Shown in pieces: positions 1 through 6,021 of a DNA stretch of 64,000 nucleotides. Made by a program: the position numbers and the translations under genes. Location: the NCBI GenBank assembly GCA_045541975.1, contig JAZQKB010000037.1, positions 62,001-126,000 of the forward strand, written 5' to 3'. The notes beneath the pieces are model-generated. The model had not been told where the DNA came from, searched no databases, and saw only the letters and a program-made list of their open reading frames with translations. Origin of the DNA: SIG452 sp045541975. GTDB taxonomy: Bacteria > Bacillota > Clostridia > UMGS1840. The stretch's first letter is position 1. Every line of letters begins with the position of its first letter.

Positions 1-30
1 CAGGGTAAGACTCAGTAGTTTTTTTGTCAT
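1..30 (-). CDS. Start of a secreted or membrane protein gene (partial)
   Basis: Only ten codons are inside the window. The minus strand reads ATG at 30-28 followed by MTKKLLSLTL, a short basic then hydrophobic stretch typical of the beginning of a signal peptide. An AAAAGGAG ribosome site lies at 38-45, seven bases before the ATG, and a plausible sigma-A promoter lies further upstream. The rest of the gene is outside the window, so no function can be given. Confidence 0.55.
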   Translation of the reverse strand, partial: MTKKLLSLTL

Positions 31-124
31 AGCGTTTCTCCTTTTGAAGTACTTTTCCTGATGTATTAACCTTTATTCCGCTCTCATTTTTGCAGCTTTT
101 AAAAGTATATACATTGACACAAAT

Positions 125-153
125 ATCATATCATATTTTGGCATTCTTGTAAA
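125..153 (-). promoter_or_regulatory. Candidate sigma-A promoter for the partial minus-strand gene
   Basis: On the minus strand TTTACA (153-148) is followed after 17 bases by TATGAT (130-125). Spacing is ideal and the -10 differs from consensus by one base. It points at the gene starting at 30, leaving a leader of about 85 bases. Confidence 0.4.
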
Positions 154-302
154 GATAAAATTAGGAAGAAATCCTTCTAAAAATGTCCTAAAAACAATTT
201 TCTAAGACATGATCGGAGATTCGATTTTTTACCACGTTCCACAATAGGAAGTTGCATTTTTCTTGTGTTTTGGATATTTTTTTAAAAAAATTTAAAAAAA
301 GC

Positions 303-331
303 TTGACATTTTATAAATAATCTGTTAATAT
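303..331 (+). promoter_or_regulatory. Promoter of tRNA-Ser
   Basis: TTGACA at 303-308 is perfect consensus. After 17 bases comes TAATAT at 326-331, preceded by TGT, which makes an extended -10. The start point would fall near 338, about 30 bases before the mature tRNA. Confidence 0.75.
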
Positions 332-367
332 ATTTTAGGTATTTGAAACACAACGAAATCATTTTAT

Positions 368-458
368 GGAGAGATGGCTGAGCTGGTCTAAGGCGCACGC
401 CTGGAAAGTGTGTGTTGGTTAACCCCAACCGAGGGTTCGAATCCCTCTCTCTCCGCCA
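368..458 (+). tRNA. tRNA-Ser (anticodon GGA)
   Basis: A class II tRNA with a long variable arm. The acceptor stem pairs GGAGAGA (368-374) with TCTCTCC (448-454), followed by discriminator G and an encoded CCA (456-458). The anticodon stem CACGC/GTGTG encloses loop CTGGAAA, giving anticodon GGA at 403-405, which reads UCC/UCU serine codons. The T arm has the usual GGTTCGAATCC. A consensus promoter lies upstream and a terminator hairpin follows directly. Its 3' end plus part of the terminator is duplicated at 635-668. Confidence 0.95.
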
Positions 459-464
459 AAAAAA

Positions 465-491
465 GCATCCGCAGTAGCGGGTGCTTTTTTT
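465..491 (+). terminator. Terminator of tRNA-Ser
   Basis: GCATCCGC (465-472) pairs with GCGGGTGC (477-484), with a G-T pair, around a four-base loop, followed by seven T residues. It is a standard intrinsic terminator seven bases after the encoded CCA. Confidence 0.8.
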
Positions 492-634
492 ACGTTTTTT
501 GAATGGATTTGAACCCGATAAAAAGGGTTCGTCGAAGCAGCCGCAAGCAAAGAGCTTGCGGACTGCGAAGTCTCGAGCAGTTGAGGCTTTTCGGGCACCG
601 CTCACAGCGGTCGAAAAGCAAAACAGCGCAGAGT
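475..634. other. Hairpin-rich spacer between the two tRNA-Ser 3' ends
   Basis: No credible coding frame. The 160 bases contain a series of perfect short inverted repeats: GAACCC/GGGTTC (511-516/525-530), CCGCAAGC/GCTTGCGG (541-548/554-561) and ACCGCT/AGCGGT (597-602/606-611). The density of hairpins suggests a structured RNA or a recombination/repeat element rather than random filler. Its identity is not known to me. Confidence 0.45.
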
Positions 635-658
635 ATCCCTCTCTCTCCGCCAAAAAAA

Positions 659-684
659 GCATCCGCAGAGGCGGATGCTTTTTT
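659..684. terminator. Bidirectional terminator after the phage-like operon
   Basis: GCATCCGC (659-666) pairs perfectly with GCGGATGC (671-678). T runs follow on both strands: 679-684 on plus, and on minus the A run at 652-658. On the minus strand it would end the operon whose last gene stops at 716. Confidence 0.75.
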
Positions 685-715
685 GTTGTTGAACCGATAT
701 TTCAAAATGGTTTCG

Positions 716-1207
716 TTAAGAAATATTGGTTTGTAAAAGGGCAGGCATTTTATCATCAATAATAATGCCGAAGAGGCTTTCTGTCATATTGATGAGACCT
801 GTTTTTTTGTAGCGGGAAATGGAACTGATGCTAAAGGCAAAGTGGTCTGCCGTATCTTCAATGGTATGTTCTTCCACATAGTAATACTGTAGAATTTCAC
901 GGACGGTGTCGTTTGGGATGGTTTGCATTGCGTGGGTAATCTTATTGTGAAGATGTTCCGCACGGGCAATGGAAGCTTCGGTTTTTTCCAAGTAGTTGTC
1001 GTATTCTTGTTCAAAGTTTCCTTTCGATTTTTTTAAAAAGGAAATAATAGCAGTCTTTTTATCGGTTTTTCTGGCAATTTTGGAAAACTCTAAAATATCT
1101 TTTTTGGAACCGCTGATAAAATTTTCTAAGCTTCGGATACTTTTTAACATTCTTTTGGTCCGCTGAAGATACGGTTTTGCCTCACGGTATGTAAAAATTT
1201 CATTCAT
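716..1207 (-). CDS. Phage RinA/ArpU-like, sigma region 4-like transcriptional activator
   Basis: A 163-residue protein, charged and helical, with a C-terminal helix-turn-helix. Near residues 105-145 the stretch EILQYYYVEEHTIEDTA followed by FSISSISRYKK resembles sigma-70 region 4, as in the DUF1492/RinA/ArpU families that activate phage late or packaging genes. ATG at 1207 is preferred over the TTG at 1216 because AAAGGA sits nine bases before it. The gene overlaps the 3' end of the small terminase gene by eight bases and is the last gene of the packaging operon. Family assignment is by pattern only, and RinA-type identity is an inference. Confidence 0.65.
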   Translation of the reverse strand: MNEIFTYREAKPYLQRTKRMLKSIRSLENFISGSKKDILEFSKIARKTDKKTAIISFLKKSKGNFEQEYDNYLEKTEASIARAEHLHNKITHAMQTIPNDTVREILQYYYVEEHTIEDTADHFAFSISSISRYKKTGLINMTESLFGIIIDDKMPALLQTNIS

Positions 1208-1586
1208 TTTGATCAATCCTTTCTTCGGGAGTTTTTAATTCACTAAGCACAGATTCTGCTAAGGTAATCAGCCGTTCACGGAGAACCTGATCGGATAAGT
1301 TCATCTCCTGACCGTCATCCTTTGGTTCTGTTTTACTTTTTAACAGATACGTCACAAAGGAGTGATTAAATCGTTTGGTCAGGGCACCTGCAATCAGTCT
1401 TGCATAGACGGTGTCTCTGGCAAATTCCAGGGTATCTTTGAATTTTTTGTTTTTTTTGGCGTATGCTTCTGCCTGTTTCACAGTAAGTCCGTACTGCACG
1501 AAAAACTCGTCCAACACAATATGCTCATCCTCACGAAGCCATTCCAGCAGAGCATCTGCCAAAGCGGTTACAGAGAGCTTTTGCAT
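1200..1586 (-). CDS. Probable phage terminase small subunit
   Basis: A 128-residue protein whose N-terminal half (residues 1-60) looks like the helix-turn-helix DNA-recognition domain of small terminases; residues 27-50 hold DEFFVQYGLTVKQAEAYAKK. The middle part resembles gp3-type DNA-packaging proteins. Small terminases bind the phage pac/cos site and load the large subunit. The gene overlaps its neighbours on both sides, and it lies two genes after the large terminase, the reverse of the common terS-terL order. Start ATG at 1586 has a weak AAGAAGGC site. The role rests on size, context and partial similarity. Confidence 0.65.
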   Translation of the reverse strand: MQKLSVTALADALLEWLREDEHIVLDEFFVQYGLTVKQAEAYAKKNKKFKDTLEFARDTVYARLIAGALTKRFNHSFVTYLLKSKTEPKDDGQEMNLSDQVLRERLITLAESVLSELKTPEERIDQNE

Positions 1587-1858
1587 CGTTTTCTGCCTTC
1601 TTTCCGACGGTAATACTGATGAATTTTCTGAATTTTTTCAGTTAATTCTTCTTTCTCGCAGGCTAACCTTCTTCGCTTTGCCATTAAGGCGATGATACTT
1701 TCGTCATACACCGTAATGGATAGCAAATCGCAGAGAATCCGAGCAGTGGAGAGAGGAATTTTGTATTCATCCTCCGACACGGTAAGACGGATGCTATCGC
1801 CCTCACGGTATGCCTCCACCGTTGGTTCCGATTCTTTGATAGCCGGATTAAAACGCAC
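1568..1858 (-). CDS. Small coiled-coil phage protein of unknown function
   Basis: A 96-residue protein starting MRFNPAIKESEPTVEAYREG. GTG at 1858 is chosen because a perfect AAAGGAGG (1867-1874) lies eight bases upstream; a longer frame from 1915 has no such site. The first half appears beta-rich, and residues 55-90 (MAKRRRLACEKEELTEKIQK) form a basic coiled coil. It overlaps the large terminase gene by 11 bases and the small terminase by 19, so it is translationally coupled to both. It may be a packaging accessory protein, but no family was recognised. Confidence 0.55.
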   Translation of the reverse strand: MRFNPAIKESEPTVEAYREGDSIRLTVSEDEYKIPLSTARILCDLLSITVYDESIIALMAKRRRLACEKEELTEKIQKIHQYYRRKEGRKRCKSSL

Positions 1859-3194
1859 GGCGTATGCCTCCTTTCCGTTCTCGTGACCGCATTTTTGTGA
1901 GAGGTTTTTGGTCACGGACAGACATCATATAGTAACGCAGTTCATCCAGAGCGTGGTCATCCTTTTTATAAGGTTGATCACTACCAGGCTGAAAGCGGTA
2001 GCTTTTTAATTCCCGAATCAGATTGGGACAGTTTTCAAAAATATAAATACCCGCTTTTCCGTCGGGATAGAGTTCACGGTCAGGATGGGGACGGATTTTA
2101 AATGCTTCCCGTACCTGCTCAATGCCAACCCATTTGGATTTTTCTACTTTACTGTTCACTAGAATTTTATGCCGGTAAAACAAATCGGACACGCTTTTTT
2201 CCGATGCTAAGGTTTTCTGATCGGCGGCGCTGTCGATTAAGGCGTGCAGGTTTCCGCTTTTATCGGTTTCCCAGCCTAATTCTTTCGCAATTTCGTGAAT
2301 TTCTCGGGCATGTTCCTCCACGCTTTTTCCGCTTTCGTAGTGTTCTTTTATCACATACACGGTTCCTTCAGGGTCCCGGGCGTAAAAATGGCAGGAGGTT
2401 GGGGCATAAAAACCTGGGTCAATACTAATCATATCGTACCAATCTTTTGGCACGTCGAAGGGAGCAATCACATGGATGTTCTCTTGAAATTCTTTGTATA
2501 CTAAGCCGGATTTTGCCACAAACCTGCCGTACTGACGGGCCTCCCGTTCTTCTTCTGTTAAGGACTGCTTCATATATTCAATTTCCGACGGATGCAAATA
2601 CGGGTTGTCTTCCCATTGCATAAAAAAGGTTTTGATGCCAGTGTCGTTTCGCTCGTTTAAATAAATCTGTTCATATACCCAGCTTAAACCGGAGAGGGGA
2701 GTCATGGTGCCCCACATGGAACCCATGGTATCTACCACTCTCATCCGGCACTCGTCGAAAATTTCTTTGGGCGGTTCTTCGTCAAACCACACAAAATCTA
2801 AACTTGTCCCCTGAAATTTTGCCCGTCCCTGTTCACAAACTTTAAATCCAATCACGCTGTCTCCGCCTGATTGCGATTTTACCACAATGAAATCAATGAT
2901 GGCGTTTTTAGGGTCATCAGCTTCACCACGGCGGGCAACAATTTTTTTAATCCAGGATGGTTCCAGCCATCTTAGAATTTCTTTTTGTGCCACATCACGT
3001 TGCACCTCGTTGGTTAAAGAAACCACCCAGCCCTTCATAGGGGAGGTGATGGTTCGGTACGGATGGTTTCCTCGGGCAAACCAAACGGTTTCCACAGCAC
3101 CTGCCACAGTTTTTCCGGTTCGGTTTCCACCAAAAATCCAACGGATACGGGAGTTGTCTTTGTGAAATGCCAACTGCTTTTTATGTAGCTTCAC
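1848..3194 (-). CDS. Phage terminase large subunit (ATPase-nuclease)
   Basis: The 448-residue protein drives DNA packaging into phage heads. Walker A is GGNRTGKT (residues 22-29) and Walker B is FVWFDEEP (about 134-141). Residues 255-262 (MISIDPGF) match the first metal-binding aspartate of the RNase H-like nuclease domain. Start GTG at 3194 has no good ribosome site. The same frame stays open upstream to 3350, and a strong AAAGGAGG at 3321-3328 precedes an in-frame ATC at 3311-3309, so the real N-terminus may be 39 residues longer. Portal and capsid genes are absent. Identity is firm; the start is uncertain. Confidence 0.88.
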   Translation of the reverse strand: MKLHKKQLAFHKDNSRIRWIFGGNRTGKTVAGAVETVWFARGNHPYRTITSPMKGWVVSLTNEVQRDVAQKEILRWLEPSWIKKIVARRGEADDPKNAIIDFIVVKSQSGGDSVIGFKVCEQGRAKFQGTSLDFVWFDEEPPKEIFDECRMRVVDTMGSMWGTMTPLSGLSWVYEQIYLNERNDTGIKTFFMQWEDNPYLHPSEIEYMKQSLTEEEREARQYGRFVAKSGLVYKEFQENIHVIAPFDVPKDWYDMISIDPGFYAPTSCHFYARDPEGTVYVIKEHYESGKSVEEHAREIHEIAKELGWETDKSGNLHALIDSAADQKTLASEKSVSDLFYRHKILVNSKVEKSKWVGIEQVREAFKIRPHPDRELYPDGKAGIYIFENCPNLIRELKSYRFQPGSDQPYKKDDHALDELRYYMMSVRDQKPLTKMRSRERKGGIRRAF

Positions 3195-3274
3195 AGAAGT
3201 CAGATACGATTTTTCATTATTATAGTATCGAAGACGGCACTTGGTCAGTCTGCGGTTTCGCTCCTCCCAGAGCG

Positions 3275-3481
3275 CTAAGAATTCTGTAATGTTTTCGCGG
3301 ATGCTTTTGATGGCCTTGGCCCTCCTTTTTGAATTGCTCTCACGCAGTTTTTACACAAAATAATTTTCCGTGACAAGGGTTCCTTTTCTTCACCGAATAG
3401 GTATTCGCCACGGTTCATACAGGTTGGGGTTTCGCATTGCAACACTAATTCCCCACGGTATTCTTTCAAACTGATTGCCAT
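3275..3481 (-). CDS. Small zinc-binding phage peptide
   Basis: A 68-residue peptide with two cysteine pairs: CETPTC near residue 16 and CKNC near residue 43. This pattern suggests a single zinc knuckle. The C-terminal tail is basic and serine-rich. It is the first gene after the LexA-box promoter and has an AAGAAGGCG site eight bases before ATG at 3481. Its 3' end contains the AAAGGAGG that could serve the terminase extension. No named family was recognised; small zinc proteins are common next to terminases. Confidence 0.55.
   Translation of the reverse strand: MAISLKEYRGELVLQCETPTCMNRGEYLFGEEKEPLSRKIILCKNCVRAIQKGGPRPSKASAKTLQNS
3321..3328 (-). promoter_or_regulatory. Strong ribosome site inside the zinc-peptide gene
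   Basis: AAAGGAGG on the minus strand at 3328-3321. Nine bases downstream, in the large-terminase frame, lies ATC (3311-3309); no ATG, GTG or TTG occurs in that frame until the GTG at 3194. The site either drives initiation at a rare AUC codon or marks a start codon lost by mutation. Confidence 0.5.
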
Positions 3482-3542
3482 TTTTTATTCGCCTTCTTTC
3501 TGATGGTGTTGTTCCATTTTTGTTGGATTAATTTTCAAAACA

Positions 3543-3556
3543 CGAACAAATGTTCG
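3543..3556. promoter_or_regulatory. LexA (SOS) box
   Basis: CGAACAAATGTTCG is a perfect CGAAC-N4-GTTCG palindrome, the LexA/DinR operator form of Gram-positive bacteria. It lies just downstream of the -10 box at 3569-3574, covering roughly +6 to +20 of the transcript, where bound LexA would block initiation. It indicates DNA-damage induction of the terminase operon. No second box was noticed elsewhere in the window. Confidence 0.8.
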
Positions 3557-3568
3557 CTTTTTATGTTT

Positions 3569-3596
3569 ATTATAGCACTGATTTCTCATTTGTCAA
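3569..3596 (-). promoter_or_regulatory. Promoter of the phage packaging operon
   Basis: On the minus strand TTGACA (3596-3591), a 16-base spacer and TATAAT (3574-3569) preceded by TGC: both boxes are perfect consensus. It is followed by the LexA box and then the zinc-peptide gene starting at 3481. Such a strong promoter would normally need repression, consistent with the operator. Confidence 0.85.
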
Positions 3597-3707
3597 TACT
3601 TTTTCAAAAATTTGATAAGAATCACGGTGTTTTTCAAAGTATTCGATAAAATACGATAAAAAGTGAACAAATTTAAATAGAAAACTTCACTTTTTGAACA
3701 ACAAAAA
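3597..3707. other. AT-rich non-coding stretch upstream of the SOS promoter
   Basis: No gene is visible. It contains short repeats of the type TTCGATAAAATACGATAAAA around 3637-3660, which could be regulator half-sites or simple AT-rich drift. It ends at the terminator of the corrinoid-protein gene. Confidence 0.4.
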
Positions 3708-3746
3708 AACAGTACCGAATCAAAATCTTCTGTACTGTTTTTTTAA
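3708..3746. terminator. Bidirectional terminator
   Basis: AACAGTAC (3708-3715) pairs with GTACTGTT (3732-3739), followed on plus by a T run (3738-3744) and on minus by the complement of A3703-3709. It ends the corrinoid-protein transcript coming from the right. Confidence 0.75.
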
Positions 3747-3765
3747 AATCCTATTCTTTTATAAT

Positions 3766-4398
3766 TTATTTGCAAGCAGAAAGTGCCACTTCAGAGCAAG
3801 TTGCTGCATCAGGAGTATAGTAGTCTGCGGTAATCTGATCACAAAATTCCTGGGTAACGGGTGCACCGCCAATCATAATGGTCACTTTGTCACGGATGCC
3901 TGCTTCAGTTGCTTTTAGAATTACCTGCTTCATTTCATTCATGGTGGTGGTGAGTAAGGCAGAGCAGCAAATCACGTTGGCGTTATGCTCCATTGCTTTT
4001 TCAATAAAAGTATCTGCCGGCACATCGGTTCCTAAATCAAACACTTCCAAGCCTTTTGCCTCCAGCATCATTTTGCAGATGTTTTTGCCGATGTCGTGCA
4101 AATCACCTTTTACGGTACCAATCACAGCCGTTCCTTTTTTGGATACACCTTCGGACACTAAAAGAGGGCGGAGCAAATCTACGCCGGCATTCATTGCCCG
4201 TGCCGCCATCATTACTTCGGGGATGAATACTTCATTTTTCTTGAATTTTTCACCTACTACCGCCATACCGGACAGTAAGCCTTCTTCTAAAATCACTTCT
4301 GCGGCAATCCCTTCCGAAATCGCTTGTTCCACCAGTTCTTTCACTTTGGGTAATCTGCCGCGTTGCATGGTGGTGCTTAATTCCTGTAATACGCTCAT
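3766..4398 (-). CDS. Corrinoid (cobalamin-binding) methyltransferase protein
   Basis: A 210-residue two-domain protein of the MtbC/MttC type. Residues 1-90 form the helical cap domain and residues 91-210 the B12-binding Rossmann domain. GDLHDIGKN carries the DxHxxG motif that supplies the lower histidine ligand to cobalt. Such proteins shuttle a methyl group between a substrate-specific methyltransferase and a second one acting on tetrahydrofolate or coenzyme. ATG at 4398 is chosen for its AAAGGAG site; a longer frame runs through the tRNA and is not real. No methyltransferase or reactivase gene is nearby, so the substrate cannot be inferred. Confidence 0.85.
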   Translation of the reverse strand: MSVLQELSTTMQRGRLPKVKELVEQAISEGIAAEVILEEGLLSGMAVVGEKFKKNEVFIPEVMMAARAMNAGVDLLRPLLVSEGVSKKGTAVIGTVKGDLHDIGKNICKMMLEAKGLEVFDLGTDVPADTFIEKAMEHNANVICCSALLTTTMNEMKQVILKATEAGIRDKVTIMIGGAPVTQEFCDQITADYYTPDAATCSEVALSACK

Positions 4399-4433
4399 AA
4401 AGAGTCTCCTTTGATTCTGTTTGGTTCGGATTA

Positions 4434-4510
4434 TGGTGCGCTTGCCCGGAGTCGAACCGGGGGCATTCCGCTTAGGAGGCAGACCCTCTATCCTGCTGAG
4501 GTACAAGCGC
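4434..4510 (-). tRNA. tRNA-Arg (anticodon CCT)
   Basis: A 77-base tRNA on the minus strand. The acceptor GCGCTTG pairs with CAAGCGC, followed by discriminator A and encoded CCA (4436-4434). The anticodon stem TCTGC/GCGGA encloses loop CTCCTAA, giving CCT at 4476-4474, which reads AGG. The gene lies between argH and the corrinoid-protein gene, 36 bases before the latter's start, with no separate terminator seen between them. Confidence 0.93.
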
Positions 4511-4518
4511 ATATTGAT

Positions 4519-4576
4519 GTGATATTTCCCCATCTGCATTTTTTCGTTTCTACGGATGGGGAATATCACTTTTTTT
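4519..4576 (+). terminator. Strong hairpin with plus-strand T tract, orphan orientation
   Basis: GTGATATTTCCCCATC (4519-4534) pairs with GATGGGGAATATCAC (4555-4569), with one bulged base, then seven T residues follow. It has terminator form only on the plus strand, yet all nearby genes are on the minus strand. It may stop antisense transcription into argH, or act on the minus strand as a processing or stability hairpin between argH and tRNA-Arg. Confidence 0.55.
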
Positions 4577-4588
4577 AGAAAAACTTAA

Positions 4589-5965
4589 TTAAACGTTCTT
4601 TAAAAAATCGTTTGCATTTTGGATTGCTACGTCCAATGCATCGGGGGAGGGGCCACCGTACACATTTCGTTCGTTAACGCAGGTTTCCAATGCGATAGCC
4701 TGATAGTAATCTTCTTCAATCAGCTCAGAAAATTCTTTCAGCTTGGAAAGAGGAATTTCTTCTAAAGAAATCTTTTCGCCAATAGAGTAGGAAACCATTT
4801 CGCCAATCACTCTGTGAGCATCTCTGAAGGGCATTCCTTTTTTTACCAAATAGTCTGCCGCATCAGTAGCATTGGTGAAACCGCCTTTGGCACCGTTTCT
4901 CATTTTTTCTTGGTTTACGGTCATGGTTTCAATCATTTTTGCGAAAATGGGTAAGCACATTTTCACGGTTTCGTACGCATCAAACAATGCTTCCTTGTCT
5001 TCCTGCATATCCTTGTTGTATGCTAACGGAATACCTTTTAAAATGGTTAAAATGGTGATTAAAGAGCCGAATACTCTGCCGGTTTTACCACGGGTTAATT
5101 CTGCAATATCCGGATTCTTTTTCTGCGGCATAATGCTGGAGCCGGTGGAATAAGCATCGTCTAAACGGATAAAGGAAAATTCATCACTGCACCATAAAAT
5201 GATTTCTTCCGAAAAACGGGAGAGATGCATCATAATCATGGATAAATCGAAGATAAATTCTGCCACATGGTCACGGTCGGAAACACCGTCCAGGCTGTTT
5301 TCAGTGGGACCTTCAAAACCTAACAATTTGGCAGTCAGATGACGGTCCAAAGGATAGGTGGTAGTTGCCAAAGCACCGCTTCCTAACGGACAAAGTGCCA
5401 TTCTGTCTAAGCAGTCACACAGACGTTCATAATCTCTGCGAAACATCTGAAAATACGCCATCAGGTGGTGTCCCAAGGTGATAGGCTGAGCCTTCTGCAG
5501 ATGGGTATATCCAGGCATTACGGTCAGCTTTTCCTGATCTGCCAGGCTCACAATAACAGAAAGCAGATTTTTTACTTCACCTTTGATATCGTTGATAGCA
5601 TTTCTGGTATACATTTTCACATCCAGTGCAACCTGGTCGTTACGGCTTCTGCCAGTGTGAAGCTGTTTGCCGATACCTTGCAACCGCTCGATTAACACGG
5701 ATTCAATATTCATATGAATATCTTCCGCTTCCAAAGAGAATTCAATTTTGTCATCCTCGATATCTTTTAGGATTCTGCCCAGTTCAGCTTTGATGGTTTC
5801 GGCATTTTCCTGGGGAATAATGCCTTGTTTTCCCAGCATGGTAACGTGGGCAATACTGCCTTCGATATCTTCTTTATACATTTTGCAGTCAAAGGAAATG
5901 GAGCTGTTAAAATCGTCCACTGCTTTGTCTGTTTCTTTGTTAAATCTTCCGCCCCAAAGCTTCAT
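4589..5965 (-). CDS. argH: Argininosuccinate lyase
   Basis: Cleaves argininosuccinate to arginine and fumarate, the last step of arginine synthesis, as a cytosolic homotetramer. The 458-residue length is normal. The fumarase-superfamily signature GSSIMPQKKNPD is near residue 280, HTGRSRNDQ is near residue 104 and TPG-type loop residues are conserved. ATG at 5965 has AGGAG upstream. It lies 56 bases after argG with a hairpin between the two genes, so expression may be partly uncoupled. Confidence 0.97.
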   Translation of the reverse strand: MKLWGGRFNKETDKAVDDFNSSISFDCKMYKEDIEGSIAHVTMLGKQGIIPQENAETIKAELGRILKDIEDDKIEFSLEAEDIHMNIESVLIERLQGIGKQLHTGRSRNDQVALDVKMYTRNAINDIKGEVKNLLSVIVSLADQEKLTVMPGYTHLQKAQPITLGHHLMAYFQMFRRDYERLCDCLDRMALCPLGSGALATTTYPLDRHLTAKLLGFEGPTENSLDGVSDRDHVAEFIFDLSMIMMHLSRFSEEIILWCSDEFSFIRLDDAYSTGSSIMPQKKNPDIAELTRGKTGRVFGSLITILTILKGIPLAYNKDMQEDKEALFDAYETVKMCLPIFAKMIETMTVNQEKMRNGAKGGFTNATDAADYLVKKGMPFRDAHRVIGEMVSYSIGEKISLEEIPLSKLKEFSELIEEDYYQAIALETCVNERNVYGGPSPDALDVAIQNANDFLKNV

Positions 5966-5986
5966 GATTTTCTCTCCTAATTCTCC

Positions 5987-6013
5987 AAAAAAGGAGGCAT
6001 TGCCTCCTTTTTT
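5987..6013 (-). terminator. argG-argH intergenic terminator or attenuator
   Basis: A perfect palindrome AAAAAAGGAGGCA/TGCCTCCTTTTTT (5987-5999/6001-6013). On the minus strand the GC stem is followed by six T residues, so it can reduce read-through from argG into argH. It is nearly symmetrical and would work in both directions. Confidence 0.65.
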
Positions 6014-6021
6014 CGGGTTTT

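Larger units (their letters stand above)
31..367. other. AT-rich intergenic region between the partial gene and tRNA-Ser
   Basis: No convincing open reading frame is present. The stretch is AT-rich with several A/T runs near 280-300. It holds two divergent promoters: one for the minus-strand gene (125-153) and one for the tRNA (303-331). Nothing else was recognised. Confidence 0.6.
441..668 (+). repeat. 34-bp direct repeat of the tRNA-Ser 3' end (att-like)
   Basis: Positions 441-474 and 635-668 are identical over 34 bases. The unit contains the last 18 bases of tRNA-Ser including CCA and the first arm of its terminator. Duplication of a tRNA 3' end is the usual trace of site-specific integration. 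The copies are only 194 bases apart, and the phage-like genes lie beyond the second copy rather than between them. No integrase is visible, so the second copy may be a relic of an earlier or deleted element. Confidence 0.7.

Noticed and set aside
282..662. A 126-codon minus-strand frame across tRNA-Ser
   Set aside because: It reads antisense through the tRNA and hairpin spacer (RERDSNPRL-type peptide is a known false product of tRNA antisense) and has no supported start.
4399..4569. N-terminal extension of the corrinoid protein
   Set aside because: The extra frame passes through tRNA-Arg; the ATG at 4398 has its own AAAGGAG site and matches the family start.
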